DNA from: Hyperoodon ampullatus
Lineage: Eukaryota > Chordata > Mammalia > Artiodactyla > Ziphiidae
Assembly (NCBI GenBank): GCA_949752795.1
Contig: OX457057.1
Coordinates: forward strand, 11,770,632 to 11,834,631
Length of the DNA stretch: 64,000 bases
Direction of reading: 5' to 3'
The notes under the pieces are model-generated. The model saw only the letters and a list, made by a program, of their open reading frames with translations. It had not been told where the DNA came from and did not search any database. Position 1 is the first letter of the stretch. Each line of letters starts with the position of its first letter. The translations under genes were made by a program, and so were the position numbers. This document shows, one piece after another, positions 40,220 through 55,133 of this stretch.

Positions 40220-40269
40220 AAAACACCCCGTGGGTAGTCAGAGGAGAGGACCGTCACAGCTCATCCCCC

Positions 40270-40470
40270 TGTGCCGTGTGCCAGCCTTGATCTGAGCACT
40301 TGTACACATGCTAACTTATTAAAATACTTCTAACAATCCTATCAGGTTGGGACTACCATCACCCCACGTACAGACTGAACAAAAGGAAACAGAATATGGT
40401 GTCCTCCTTGTGTTCACAAAGCCCGTTAACTGGCAGAGACAGGACTTGAAGGCCACAGTCCGGCTCCCGA
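40270..40470 (-). repeat. MIR SINE
   Basis: gagcacttgtacacatgcta, aacaatcctatcaggttggg and ggcagagacaggacttgaag fit the MIR complement; diverged. Confidence 0.5.
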
Positions 40471-40534
40471 GTCCATGCCATGCTTTGCAGCCTCCAACTG
40501 CTCCCGCTCATTCCTAGAGCCACCTGGGAAGGAG

Positions 40535-40740
40535 GAACCAGGCAACTAAAGACTGGGTTTGAATCAGACTCCATGTCTGACCAGCCACGTGATCCCGAGC
40601 AGGGGGCCTCGCCTCTCTGAGTCTCAACCTGGCTCCCTTGCAAAATGGGCACATTAATGGGAACGTCAGCCTTCAGCAACGCTGTGACAAGTATCAGTGT
40701 AGCATGTGTGAACGGGCTTTGTAAATTCTGGAGTGTTCTG
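40535..40740 (+). repeat. MIR SINE
   Basis: actgggtttgaatcagactc, gccacgtgatcccgagcagg, cctctctgagtctcaacctg and gcaaaatgggcacattaatg match MIR in sense. Confidence 0.65.
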
Positions 40741-41011
40741 TGAGGTATAAACTACCCTCTCTTCTCATTAGAGGGAATTCATTTCATAACCTGCTCCCGG
40801 CTCTTGAACTTTGCTGTGCATCCAGTCAGTGCTGGATGATCTGGAACCAACAGCTGGTCTATTTATGGCTGAAAACCCACAGGTCATAGGAAGACAGCAG
40901 CACCCGAGCCCCTGGGTGGCCACAAAGATAAGGTCCGTGTCTCGAGGACTGATGACATGGTGGTCACTGAAGGAACAGGCCCCTCCTGCCCCTTCCACTA
41001 GTAACAACTGA

Positions 41012-41425
<414 letters not shown>

Positions 41426-42064
41426 TAAATATTTGAGAGAATGGTATCTCTTGGCTACAAGGTCTCCTGAGCACTGGCCCCACCAGGGAGAACACAGGTC
41501 GCCCTGTGGCTTGGGTGGTTCCACAAAGCAGCCTGAGTGCAAACTAGAGCGTGGACAAAATGGGGTCACTCCTTTAAGGCACCCATGGTCTCACCCATTT
41601 CAGCCGAGTGCACTTGGGCCCAAGGGAAACCATTTTCTGATTTGATCCGAGGTGGTTGCCTGATAAAGGGTTTGGGCTAGGAGAGGTGCAGCCAGCGCAC
41701 AGCTGTGGCTGAGCTTTGAGTCCCTGGATTCCTTCATTGCTTCCACATGTTTCTTGAGCTCCTACTAGGTGTCAGGCCCCGTTCCAGGCTCCGGGGAGGG
41801 AGAGCCAAGCAAGACAGTCAGATTCCTGTGCTCACAGATTCGGGAGGGGGTGACAGACAATAAAAGTAAACGGATGAATAAACAAGCCCACTTCAGAGAG
41901 CAGTGCTGCTGTGGAGAAAATAAACTGTGTGTCGTGGTGGCCAGTGCTTCAAGGGGGGAGGCCAAGGGGGGCCAGCTTAGTGGGTGTGCAACCATGGAAC
42001 TCAGGTGGGACTTGAACCCGTGGGCTGGGACTCGAACCCAGTCAGAACCCACTATCTTTTAATC

Positions 42065-42750
42065 GAGATCACGCATCTGGTCTCGGGACTTAATAAAGCT
42101 CAGGTTCTTTGTGTCTCATCGCAGAAAGAATTCAGTAAGAGACAAAGTACGAAGTGGATTTCTTTAGAGAGAAACACACTCCACAGACAGAGTGTGGGCC
42201 ATTTCAGAAGGCTAGAGGCCCCCAAATACGGGGCAGTTAGTTTTTATGGGCCGGGTAACTTTATAGGCTAATGAGTGGGAGGATTGGGACAACTCTAATA
42301 TTTTGGGGAAGGGGCGGGGATTTCCAGGAATTGGGCCAACAACCACTTTTTTTTTTTTTTTCCTGTAAGCGGGCCTCTCGCTGTTGTGGCCTCTCCCGTT
42401 GCGGAGCACAGGCTCCGGACGCGCAGGCTCAGCGGCCATGGCTCACGGGCCCAGCCGCTCCTCGGCATGTGGGATCTTCCCGGACCGGGGCACGAACCCG
42501 TGTCCCCTGCATCGGGGGGCGGACTCTCAACCACCGCGCCACCAGGGAAGCCCCAACACCCACTTTTTGAACTTTATGGTCAGCCTCGGGACTGTCCTGG
42601 TGCTGGTGGGTGTGTCATTTCGCTCATGTGTTACAATGAGCCTGTAATGAGGCTCCAGTTCCCCTGGAAGTCGAATCTTATTCCCCCTTGGACCTGGCCG
42701 ATTCTAACCAGTCCATGTTGTATCCTCCACGGCTGTGTCCTTCTTTTAGA
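42065..42750 (-). mobile_element. ERV-type LTR (approximate limits)
   Basis: Read on the minus strand, it shows TATA-like boxes (cctataaag at about 42260-42269, cataaaaac at about 42240-42248). A start region near 42220 is followed by a leader (tctgtctgtggagtgtgttt) and a segment ending gagaccagatgcgtgatc at about 42066-42083. The leader matches 58079-58231 on the + strand. A CHR-1 SINE is inserted in its U3. No viral coding sequence remains. The exact ends are not determined. Confidence 0.6.
42345..42555 (-). repeat. CHR-1 SINE inside the LTR
   Basis: Antisense: T-run, gggcctctcgctgttgtggc, ggagcacaggctccggacgc, ending ccaccagggaagcccc. The flanks ccaacaaccacttttt and ccaacacccacttttt look like its target duplication. 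Confidence 0.92.
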
Positions 42751-43189
42751 GACGACCTGTTTCAGGTGGGCAAGGAGAAGCCAAGGGCAAGAGAGGCTGC
42801 ATGGAGTGAACAGGGATTGTGGGGCTGGGCAGGGTCGGGGGGTCTGGGTTTTTATTCCAAGGGTGTTGGGAATCCAGTGGAGGTTTTTAAGCAGGAACTG
42901 ACATGCCTAGAGACCTGAAGAGGATGGGACCACTCACAGACGAGGGGAGGGAGAGAAGCAGGTGACAGGGAGGAGGCAGTGAGCCTCGGAGGGGCACATC
43001 ACTCTGAAAGCAGCCAGCGCGTAGCAGGAAACATGCCCACAGCTGTGGAAGCCAGGCATAGCATTGAGTCGCACGTGAATCCCCATCTCTGTATGAATCT
43101 GTGCTTTTCTTCTGCCTCACTCTGCAACTTAATCACACCCAGCCCCACCCCGTGCTGCCCCCAGGTCTCTGCTTATGCTCCTTCCTCAC

Positions 43190-43290
43190 TTGGGATGTCC
43201 TCAGATATTTTCTGAGCACCTCCCCCAGGCTAGGTGCTGTTCTGGGCACCAGGAATGGAAGGATGAACTCGCTGGTCCTCACCTTCCTCC
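43190..43290 (-). repeat. L2 fragment
   Basis: ttttctgagcacctccccca, ggctaggtgctgttctgggc resembles the L2 3' end complement. Confidence 0.45.
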
Positions 43291-43646
43291 CGTATGTCGG
43301 CCAGTGAAACCTCATCCAAGCATCAAGCCTGTCTCAGATCCCACCTTCTCCGATCAGGGAGTCGGACAGACCTGGGCTGGGATAACGCTTGAGATGGGCT
43401 GGACCCACTCAAAGTGTGGCAAGCCCCAGAGGGATTTCCAAGTAACTGAACTGTGTCCTGGAGGCAAAGCTCATTTTTAAAATGAAATTCTGGAGCATTT
43501 TGTGCTTTATTTCATGTACATTCTTGATTGACACCTACCATTAAAACTGGGCCTGATGTTCTTTCAGGAAAGGAACCGTAGGAGATAACCCAATACCACT
43601 GCATTTATGCACCCTTCTTGCCACTTTTATTCAAAATGATACTACA

Positions 43647-43762
43647 ATGAAAGAGGGAAGAGATATGGGGAGATATGTATATGCATGACTGATTCACTTG
43701 GTTATAAAGCAGAAACTAACACACCATTGTAAAGCAATTATACTCCAAAAAAGATGTTTAAA
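43647..43762 (+). mobile_element. 5'-truncated L1 stub (about 115 bp)
   Basis: Only the cetartiodactyl L1 3' end is present (tgcatgactgattcacttgg, aactaacacaccattgtaaa, gcaattatactccaaaaaag). It lies between duplications aaaatgatactaca at 43633-43646 and 43763-43776. Confidence 0.88.
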
Positions 43763-43784
43763 AAAATGATACTACAGTAATGGA

Positions 43785-44290
43785 GTAGTTATCTATTGCA
43801 GCATAACAAGTTACCCCAAAATGTAATGGATAAAACCCCAACCAATATTTATTATCTCCCCCAGTTTCTGTAGTTCAGGAATTTGAGCGGGGGTGACTTA
43901 GTTCTCATGAGTTGCAGTCAAGATGTCGGCTGGGGCACAAGTCATGTCATCTAAAGCCTTGGGGGGAGCCGGAGGATCCCCCTTCAGAATGGCTGCTCAT
44001 GTGGCTATTGGCTGGAGGCCTTAGTCCCTCAGCACACATGCTTCTCTCTAGGGCTGCTTGAGTGTCCTCAGGACACAGCAGTTGGCTTCCCCCGGAGTGA
44101 GTGATTCGAGAGAGAGCAAAGAGGAGGCCACAGTGTCTTTTATGACCCAGCCTGGGAGGAAACATTCCGTCATTTCCACAGTATCATATTGGTTACCCAT
44201 GGCAGCCCTATTCAGGGTGGGAGGGGCTGCACAGGGCATGAATTCTAGGTGGTAGGGATCATTGGGGCCATTTTGGAAGCTGGCTGCTGA
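43785..44290 (+). mobile_element. ERVL-type LTR
   Basis: gttatctattgcagcataac, gtttctgtagttcaggaatt, agggctgcttgagtgtcctc and gggccattttggaagctggc place it in the same family as 18305-18820. Confidence 0.55.
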
Positions 44291-44334
44291 GAAAAATAAT
44301 AGGCGCCATGGAACAAACAGAATTTAGCCACTTT

Positions 44335-44465
44335 GTGTTCTTGGGACATACCGTCTCATTTGAGCCTTACAATAACTCTGTGTGGGACAGACAGTGGGAG
44401 GTGAAATAGCTTGTCCAAGACCACCAAGCTAATAAGTGGTAGAGAGGGGTCCAAACTGAGAGGAC
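44335..44465 (-). repeat. MIR fragment
   Basis: tgagccttacaataactctg, ggtgaaatagcttgtccaag, accaccaagctaataagtgg match the MIR complement. Confidence 0.6.
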
Positions 44466-44767
44466 TGTGAAACCAACCACCCCATCAATAGCGTCCAGCA
44501 GTGCCCTCTGCCACACGCCCGTCTCCTGGCATCTGGAGAAGAATTCCTGGACCTTCCCTGTGCTGGGCCTTTGTTCCCCAGGCCCATGATGTGGCCTCTC
44601 CTCCCAGCTTTGCCTGGCCTGTGCCCACAAGGGGCTCCCAAAGGCTTCTCCTCTCGCTGGTGCTGACTGCGCCTCATTCTCACTGAAGCCTCAAACCCTG
44701 TTCCGTGGACTCTGCTCTCATTCCCATTCCTGTCTGGGACCCTTGGAAAAAGCCTCCCCAGTTCTAG

Positions 44768-45259
<492 letters not shown>

Positions 45260-45804
45260 TGAGTTTCTTTAATCCCAGCAACAAACACACCTATGAGCAT
45301 ATACTGCCAGTACAAAGTTTAACATTAAACAGAATACGATCTCTCTGTGAGCAAAGATGACCACACGGCTGCATCATGGTCCCAGCACCACTGGTTCTCA
45401 TAATTGTCTTCAAAGCAGAATGTCTGAAGATCCAGATGCAAACACGCAGACTCTCATTTCTTCCTTAGACTTTAGTGTGTAGAATGTCTCTATGGAAGAT
45501 GAACGTGGTAGGCAAGCAAAGAGCTTTTTACATGTAACTTTGACTATTTGCAAATCTTGCCTTCAATGCTAACTTTAGAATCCTGCCTCTATAGGATAAG
45601 ATTTCTCAGTATTTGCATGATGTGCCTGTTTCTGTGAGTCAAGGTAAAACCTCAAAGCTTTCATCTCAGGTGGCAACTCAGAGATTCCCAGAGGCTACCC
45701 GATAGCTAGGTCTGCATGGGGGTGGGGTGAGAACAGATCTTGAGGTTCCATGGAAAAAGCACAGTAAGTAATACCTGGTACGTAGTACCATACCCAGTTT
45801 GGAG

Positions 45805-45930
45805 CTGGTGAAAGGCACTGCACGAGCTTTGGGATCAGACAGACCAGGGTCCAATTCCAGAGCTTTCTTTCATTGTAACTTACTTGGCCTCCATTTCCCC
45901 ATCTGTGAAATGGGGATGACAAAATCGTTT
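45805..45930 (+). repeat. MIR fragment
   Basis: gggatcagacagaccagggt, tccatttccccatctgtgaa and atggggatgac match MIR in sense. Confidence 0.65.
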
Positions 45931-46065
45931 TCCGAGAAGTGGGAGGCTGGTTTTAGTTGTGCTCTTCTGCCTCTGCCCCGGGTCAGCTGCCTGGCCAAGC
46001 CCTCTGCATTCGTTTCTCCCAAGCAGAGTGTCTTCCCAGGCATGTGCTATAGCTTTTTAATGTGC

Positions 46066-46066
<1 letters not shown>

Positions 46067-46112
<46 letters not shown>
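46067..46112. repeat. (GT)n microsatellite
   Basis: Uninterrupted GT run of about 22 units. Confidence 0.95.
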
Positions 46113-46113
<1 letters not shown>

Positions 46114-46329
46114 GGGGACGGGAAGGGGATGCAGAGCTGGTGCTAAGTAGAAGGAATCTGCAAAGACAGCACCTGCTTAGCTCTTCTACCTCCTGAAGTG
46201 CATTTGGATGATTTATGTCCCCGTTTCCCCTTCCTTGTTGACCTCGGAATGAGGTCCCTTCTCCTCTAGACTGTGCTGGCCAATAGCACAAGGGCTCGTC
46301 ACCACCAAGGGTACTGCTCTTGTGAACAT

Positions 46330-46930
46330 TTGAGATGCCTTTTTTTTTTAATGACATACATCATGTGTGTTAATTTTAGAAAAATAAGTAGATGACATTG
46401 AGAAGAAAAAATAAAAAAAGAGGAGAGGAAATGCTACCTTGAGAAATCAGTGTTAATATTTTCATGTATGTTCTTCCAGTCTTATTTCTATATATTGCCT
46501 AGAAATCGATCAATCAATCATTTTAGAGTGAATTTATACTATGCACATTTTAAAAATTTTTAAATACTTACTATTTTCCCCTGCTAATAAATCAACGCTC
46601 TTATCATTCGTCTTAAAAGCTACATACTTTCTCCTGGATGTACCCAGTGTTATAAAGTGGTCTGCTGTTCTAAACAACACTTGGGTGGTTTCCTCTGTTT
46701 TTTTTTTTTTTTCTTCCACTGTTACGGACAATTCTGTGAAGAGCATCCTTGAAACTACAGATTTACTTATTTCTCCAGTCATTGTCCTTAAGGTACATTC
46801 CTAAAGTGGGAATTGCTGGGTCAAAAGAAGGCACATCCATCCTTATGCCCTTAGTGCCTGTTGCCATGCCGCCCTCGGGCAAGACAGCTCCGTTTACCCC
46901 TCCACACCAGTCTGGGCAGTTGTGTCTATG
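46330..46930 (-). repeat. Old L1 3' region
   Basis: aaggtacattcctaaagtgg, gaattgctgggtcaaaagaa and tgttgccatgccgccctcg resemble the complement of an old L1 3' region. Confidence 0.45.
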
Positions 46931-47210
46931 TGATGCAACCTGCACAAAAGCCCTAAGATGGACCCAAGTTCACTGGCTCAGCCCCCTCCACCCTCACCGG
47001 TCACAGCGTGAAAACATCCCAATTCCTGCACCCTAAGTGTCCAGACTCTCCAAAGCTGGATTTCCCCTGCGGTGAAGATTGCTGGCTTTTGAAGAGGAAT
47101 TTAGACGCTCTATTCCTGAGAACTCATGAGAGGGGTGAACTGGGAATGACTGCAGGATCCCGTGCTCCCATCACACAAATGGTCTCGCCTCTCAGAATTC
47201 AGAGGTGTGA

Positions 47211-48770
<1,560 letters not shown>

Positions 48771-48789
48771 GACTGCCTTCAGATCTTAA

Positions 48790-50440
48790 TTGTGAAATTA
48801 TCTAAGAAAGAATTGATCCATTAAATCAAGTTTGCCAATGATGTTGTTCCAACTTAAATTCTCATATTGAATTTTTTGTCTTTTTGTTCCAACATTGAGA
48901 ATGTTTTTAAAAATCTCAACATGTTTGTCATTTGTGTGTTTCTTCTTTTAATATGAACGATGTTTGCTTTATATATTTTGAGGCTGTGTTACTAGGTGCA
49001 TATAAATTTAGAATCCTAATACTTCCTGTAGAGCAAAACTTTAGATCATCATGAAATGTCCCTTTTCATCTCTAGTAGTGTTTCTCCCTTAACGTCTCCT
49101 TTGTCATTTAGCTTCATCACTGGCTTTCTATTAGTTAGAGTTTTCATACCATCTTTTTCATATGTTCTCTGTCAATTTTTGTCTTAAGGTTTAGACATAT
49201 GCCTTCAAATAGCGTATGATTTTTACAAAATCCAGTTTGACAATCTTTGACTTTTAGTCCATTTATATGATGTAATTACTCGTGTACTGGGGTTTCAATC
49301 TACCTTCTTGCTCAATAACAGTTGTACCATCTGTGCTATGTTCCTTTTTCTCTCCTTTCTTGCCTCCTTCTGAGTGGATGGTTTTCTCTTATTCCACTTT
49401 CCCCCTCTATTAGCTTGGAAATATTTCACTTTTTTACTATTCTTTTAGTAATAGTAAGACAATAGCATTCATCCTTGACTCACCAAAATCACACATTAAT
49501 TAAGTTTTTCACTCTTCTACTATTCTCTTAGTAGTCATCCTGAAGACTACAATGTGCATTTTTTTTTTTTTTTTTTTTGCGGTACGCGGGCCTCTCACTG
49601 TTATGGCCTCTCCCGTTGCGGAGCACAGGCTCCGGACGCACAGGCTCAGTGGCCATGGCTCATGGGCCCAGCCACTCCGCGGCATGTGGGATCCTCCCGG
49701 ACCAGGACATGAACCCATATCCCCTGCATCGGCAGGCGGACTCTCAACCACTGCGCCACCAGGGAAGCCCTGCATTCTTAACTTACCAAGAGGCAATAGT
49801 AGTTGATAATTATGCCCTTCTCCTTGACAGTGCAATGAGTTTCAAACACCTTAACTTCACTTACCCCCTCCAGATTTATAAGCCATTGCTGTCATTTTCT
49901 AAACTCCTCTTGATAGTTAAAACCCCACAAGACATTATTAGTGTTTTTCTATAGTCAGTATCATATCCACACATTACCCTTACTGTTGCTTGTCTTTTCT
50001 GCATCTTTGATCACCCACCTGGGTTCATTTTTCTTGTGTCTGAAGAATAGCCTTTAATGTTTTCCCTCATTGTGGCTCTGCTGATGACAAATTCTCAGAT
50101 GTGCCCCTGTGTCTTTCTGGAGATGTATATTTAACCTTCATTCTTAAAACACATTTCACTGCGTATTGAATTCTACAATGGCAATTCTTTTCTTTCAGCA
50201 CATTAGATATAGAATTAGATATGTCACTATTGTCTTCTGGCTCCTATTATTTCTATTTAGAAGTCATCTGTAAGCCTAGCTGTTGTACCTTTGCATAATC
50301 TGTCTTTTTCTCCGGTTGCTTTTAAGATTGTCTTTTCCCTTGATTTCCAGCAGTTTTATTATGGTTTATCTAGGTGTGGATTCAGTTTTATTTACCTCAT
50401 TCAGAGTTCGTAGGGGCTTCTTGAATCCCTGGCTTGGTGT
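48790..50440 (-). repeat. Probable old LINE (L1-related), interrupted by a SINE
   Basis: T-rich sequence with tattgtcttctggctcctat, cttttaagattgtcttttcc and ttattatggtttatctaggt resembles the complement of an old L1-related segment. It has no coding capacity. Confidence 0.4.
49559..49771 (-). repeat. CHR-1 SINE
   Basis: Antisense: T18 run, gcgggcctctcactgttatg, gagcacaggctccggacgca, ending accagggaagccc. A short duplication (tgcatt) flanks it. Confidence 0.93.
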
Positions 50441-50554
50441 TTTGCCTTAGTTCAGGCGCTTGGGCTCTGTACCACACAGGCAGTGGGGAGCTCCTAAGGC
50501 TTCTGAACAAGTGACTGATGCAATGACATTCATGGACAGTAATCATGGTGAAAA

Positions 50555-50745
50555 TGATAGTTACAATTTCTCATGTACTAGGCGTTACCCTCAACTTTTC
50601 ATCTCTTCATCTTCACAATAGCGCTGTGATCTAGAAATCATCCTCTCCATTTTACAGATGAGAAAGTCAAGGCTACTAGTTACTAGTAAAGTAACTAGCC
50701 CAATGGCACAGTCGGTTTTGTCTGACTCCAGGTTCATCTGACTTC
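50555..50745 (-). repeat. MIR SINE
   Basis: catcttcacaatagcgctgt, ctccattttacagatgagaa, agtaactagcccaatggcac match the MIR complement. Confidence 0.7.
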
Positions 50746-50749
50746 AGTG

Positions 50750-51838
50750 ACCCTGGCGTAGCAAAGAGCCACATGCTACTGTTTACACTGAAATTAATCA
50801 AAATTAACTAAAATTTTTAGTTCAGTTCCTCCGTCACACCAGCCCCATTTCGAGTGCTCGATCCCCAGGTGTGGCTGGTGGCTGCCGTATTAGACAACAC
50901 AGCCTCGCTCAGAGTACCTGTACCATTGCAGAAAGTTCTGTTGGACAGAGCTGCCTTACAGCAGGGTAACTCTCACAGTACCGTTAAGATTGCACTGGAA
51001 GAAACTAAACTCAAGGCGAGGAGGCCAGTTGTCACAGTCCAGCTTGCATGTGAGAGGGACTGGAGGACAGGCGTGAGACCCCCGAGTGTGAGAGAGGGAG
51101 CAGGGCGGCCGCTGAAGGTGACTCTGAGGCTTGGGGACGGGAACGGTGGCTGTTCATGCAGAACACAAACAGGGGCAGAGTCCAAGGCTGGACTTGGCTT
51201 TTGCAGCACATGAAAAAGGCTGCTGAGATAGAAGTCAGAGCATGTTTAGACCTGGGAGAAAAGTAAGGCCCAGAGAGCTTAGATGACTTTTCCAAGGTAA
51301 CGGAGCTGGGTAGGGGCTCTTCCACTGGACCACACTACTCAGAAGAAAGCTCTTAAGGGCTTTTCTGGGTCTTTTATTACATCCCTGTGATCCCCCTCTT
51401 CAGATCCCTAAAAAAACAGCCTGTGAATTTGTTTCAGCACAAAAACTTTCCATTTATTTACGAGAGTTTGCCTCATTTCCTGTTAGTGCCAGAGCCCAGG
51501 GCTCAGCAGGTGCATCCAAGAATTGAGCAGCTGCAGGGCCTACACTGGCCAGCCAAGGGTAGCATGGAGCACTCCCAAGCTTACCGTGCGTTGACTGTTA
51601 CCCAAGCAAGGGGCGGAAAGTAGGCAAGCTTCTCCACTTTAAATGCCTTCCTTTGCAGGCTGCAATTCTTAATAGACATTGCTTTAGCAAGCCTCCAGTG
51701 AGGTTACCACCAGTGAGTGTGCTCAAAGTGGTAACGACAGTTATGATAATAAACACAATCATAACATTTCCAAGTACCCATCACGAGTTATTAGAACGAG
51801 ACTGTACGGCGGACATTCCCGTCCACCTTTCATAGGTT
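50750..51838. other. Intron sequence without recognised features
   Basis: No repeat or exon recognised; small chance reading frames only. Confidence 0.5.
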
Positions 51839-51839
51839 A

Positions 51840-52025
51840 CAACAGTACTTAACACACTCACAGAGCCCTTAAGCACTATTCCAAACATTGAATCCCCACA
51901 ATAACTCTATGCAGTGATACTAGTATCATCATCCCCATTTGACAGATGAGGACACTGAGTCACGGAGCAGTGAAATAACTTTCCGAGTGTCGTATGGCTT
52001 GTTAGGGACCGAGCTGGGATGGGAG
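51840..52025 (-). repeat. MIR SINE
   Basis: gaatccccacaataactcta, ccccatttgacagatgagga, cactgagtcacggagcagtg match the MIR complement. It ends about 235 bp before exon W9. Confidence 0.75.
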
Positions 52026-52125
52026 TGGGCGGTAGAACATAGTTGAGCCCCGGGTGCAGAGCTCGGCCCTTTCCCTTAGGGGGCAACTCCCTGTGAGTTT
52101 GCCTCCACCCTGTGCATGCCTGTGA

Positions 52126-52452
<327 letters not shown>

Positions 52453-52799
52453 TAAGACGGCCTGGCTTAGTTCACCGGCTTATCTCAGGGGCAGGGCTTT
52501 GTGCGGCTTCCACGTCCCCGTGGATTTCACTAAAGAGGCTTTTCCTTCTGGGAAGCTGCCCACTCCAGTGTGTGCTGTTGCCTGAGACCCTGACCAAGCA
52601 GCCAGTCCCAGCTCAAGGCCCACCCCAGTGAACCAGCTGTGCGGTTCCCTCTTGGGAAGGGTTTGAGCTCTTGACCCCGGTGGTGTTTCTAGCACTTTCT
52701 CCTTCATATTTTTTGTCCTGACATTTACAGCGATCTTTCTTGCTCTGGGCCCCCAAACAGATGCTACAGTCAGTGTCCCCAGGGAAATGCCACATTTCT

Positions 52800-52937
52800 G
52801 TTTGTTTGTTTGTTTGTTTGTTTTGTTTAGCCGAACCGCGTGGCTTGCAGGATTTTAGTTCCCCAACCAGGGATGGAACCCGTGCCCCCTGCAGTGGCTG
52901 CGTGGAGTCTTAACCACTGGAGCGCCAGGGAAGTCCT
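52800..52937 (-). repeat. Short tRNA-derived SINE with (TTTG)n tail
   Basis: Antisense: (gttt)n, cgtggcttgcaggattttag, ttccccaaccagggatggaa, ending ggagcgccagggaagtcct. Confidence 0.85.
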
Positions 52938-52939
52938 GC

Positions 52940-54543
52940 CATTTTTCTTCATAAAGTAAAACCCAGAATACCACAGCTGATGCCAGGTGGAGGTGGGCAG
53001 GGTGGGGAGAGGGCCATTTCCCAGGGCTCTGACCCAAGATGGCCCAGTGGCCCTTCCTCTGACACGTGGCACAGACATGAGGGCCAGAACATGCAAACGA
53101 GCCATCACCAAAGGCTAAGGGAGAGCAAAGGAGAACCCAAGACGGGGCACTGGCCCTCCAGAACACAGCCCGCCGAGGGCAGCCCATCTTGGACCCCCTC
53201 CACAAGGCATCCTCTCCTGGCAGCCACGGCTCCAGGGGGACCAAGAACGTTTTGCGTATATGTGTTTGTGCTTTTCTTTTTCCGGGAGAGTGAGTCCACC
53301 TCGTCACTCTTTGGATGCTCAGAAGGATCTGTAAACCACCAAAAAAGGTTAAGAACCACAATCCTCAAAGGAGCCCTCCGTCCCACCCAGCCCAGTTCCC
53401 AAAGCCCTTGCGTTTGGTAGCATCCAAGCCTGAACCATCAGTGTGACCGGAATGTGTCCCACGCACTGAACTTCAGAGGCACCCACAAGTTAAATGACGA
53501 TGCTGACCCTCAGGCAGGTTTGAAAGCCTCTTCAACCAACTTCCACACCATCACCCCCGGTGTCCTTTCTCCTGCAGGGTGCCGACCCCTTAGCAAGGCA
53601 GAGAGCCCGCCAGCCTGGGCTTCCCTCCGTGCACCTGGGCTACCCCTCACCTTGCTGGCACTCTGCACCCACGGCGCACACCCGCCTTGAGGGCATGATC
53701 TGCGCCACTTGCCGAGCGCCTGGTCATGGCTCTGGCCAGGGCTCATCCAGGAAGACCCTCAGAGACACTGAGATTCCTCCAGGTCCAGACTCGAGAGAGA
53801 AAGGACGAACGAGGCTTCTCTGCGCTGCCTGGGCCTTCCTGCTTCACCACCTTGTCTCCACAGCCCGCTCCCGGCCTGAGGTCCTGCCCTTCCCCAGGCC
53901 AGTGACCACAGGACTCAGCCCATCGTCCAGCAGGACCTGTCCCTCCCCACCCCCACCCCCCACCCAGCAGTCCCGTAGGGCGCCTCTGGTGATAACGCGG
54001 GCCATTGCCCACAGGGCCCTCTCTACATAACCTCTTCCTTGGGCGAGCTAGGACGCTCCCTTGGCCATGAAACCAGCAGACGACCCAGAGTCCCTCCAAT
54101 CACCCGGTTGGTTTCCGGCAGGATGACTGCAGGGGTGTCCTTAGGAGAGTCATAATTCCTCTACTTGGCTTCCCAGAGCTCCCTGGTGTGCAGCAGACTC
54201 CTGTGTCTTGGGACCTGTTCACGTTCTCATTGATTCCATGGCCCTTGTGGTCCTTCAGGGCTCTGTTTTAGAGCCTTTCATGACCACATTTTGCCAGTGA
54301 GCCAAAATCCCAGGCCAAGGGCCATCACGTTGGTAAATTTCCAGAGAAACTTGGGCTTCTTTGCCGTTCAAGTCTCATGAGCCTGGGGCATCATGAACTC
54401 GTCATTCTAGAAGCCCTGATTTAATTTAACTGCATTGTTTCATCATCCGTAATATGAAGACACCAGCATCAGGGAGGCACTCAGTAAAAACTGGCTGAAC
54501 TGAAGGAGAGGACTTTGCACATCTGACTTGACAGGTGTTTCTG
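52940..54543. other. Intron sequence without recognised features
   Basis: GC-richer than most of the window, with open frames up to 168 codons. None has motifs, codon periodicity or splice signals I could support. Confidence 0.45.
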
Positions 54544-54544
54544 T

Positions 54545-54665
54545 TATAAGCATTCGATGAACGTTTATTGAGTGCCTGCTGTGTGCCAGGCACGGCACCA
54601 GGCTCCGGGGACCTGGAGAGGAATACAGGAGATGTCGTCTTCAGGACACAAGGTCTAAGGCACAA
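54545..54665 (-). repeat. L2 LINE 3' end
   Basis: tgaacgtttattgagtgcct, gctgtgtgccaggcacggca, ccaggctccggggacctgga match the L2 complement. Confidence 0.65.
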
Positions 54666-55112
54666 AACGACAGCAGGCAGCTCCTCCTTCTCTCCCCAGG
54701 CGCCCTTGCTGATGACACGAGTTACCCGGGCTGGCAGCCTCAATGTTTATCTCACAGCCTGGTGCCAACGTAGCAATTACGGATGAGCGCTCCTTGCCCT
54801 GGACTTCCCACTGGATAATTGGCAGCAAGTGGCTCTTCCGAGAGCCCGAGACGTGTGTGTGCTGACCGGGTGCGTCGGCTAGGTTAGGCGGGCACACCTG
54901 AAAAGTCATTAAAACCTGCTGTCCCCCTCTCTTGTGTGGGCACTGCCCCTTCCTGTGAGAGGTGAAGGTGTTAATTACCCATAATGACCACTAAAGGCGT
55001 GCAGAGCCTTCTCACCGATTTCTCACAGACCCAGCGATGGAGGCGCCTCCCCCTGCCTTGCAGCTGCAGCTGCGCCACTCACCTCATCTCCTTCCCTTTC
55101 TTTGTGCTGCAG

Positions 55113-55133
55113 CTGGAGCTTTTCAAAAATCAG
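55113..55133 (+). CDS. FHAD1: FHAD1 exon W10: damaged or shortened coiled-coil exon (ancestral extent to 55195)
   Basis: After a strong acceptor (tttgtgctgcag) the sequence reads LELFKNQ, matching the start of the expected FHAD1 exon. Reading on, the frame hits TGA at 55158-55160. The rest of the ancestral exon is still recognisable in another frame (VKPFQDKPVSNQQ, 55157-55195), so one base has been lost between. The 55113-55195 length is 83 nt where 84 is expected. The base pair after the ancestral exon end is GC, not GT (55196-55197). A GT at 55134 (gtactc) directly after CAG would give a 21-nt in-frame exon; whole-exon skipping would also keep frame. A base error in the assembly cannot be excluded. 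Confidence 0.7.

Larger units (their letters stand above)
41720..42930 (-). repeat. L2 LINE 3' region, split by an LTR
   Basis: The L2 complement is seen left (ttcttgagctcctactaggt, ccccgttccaggctccgggg, acagacaataaaagtaaacg; to about 41990) and right (aagagaggctgcatggagtg, ggaggtttttaagcaggaac; about 42760-42930). The minus-strand LTR lies between. Confidence 0.5.

Noticed and set aside
39589..40257. 222-codon open frame on the minus strand
   Set aside because: It runs through two antisense/sense CHR-1 SINEs; GC-rich SINEs give long chance frames. No family motifs.
52855..53420. Open frames of 146-168 codons on both strands
   Set aside because: GC-rich chance frames that partly use the antisense SINE; no family resemblance.
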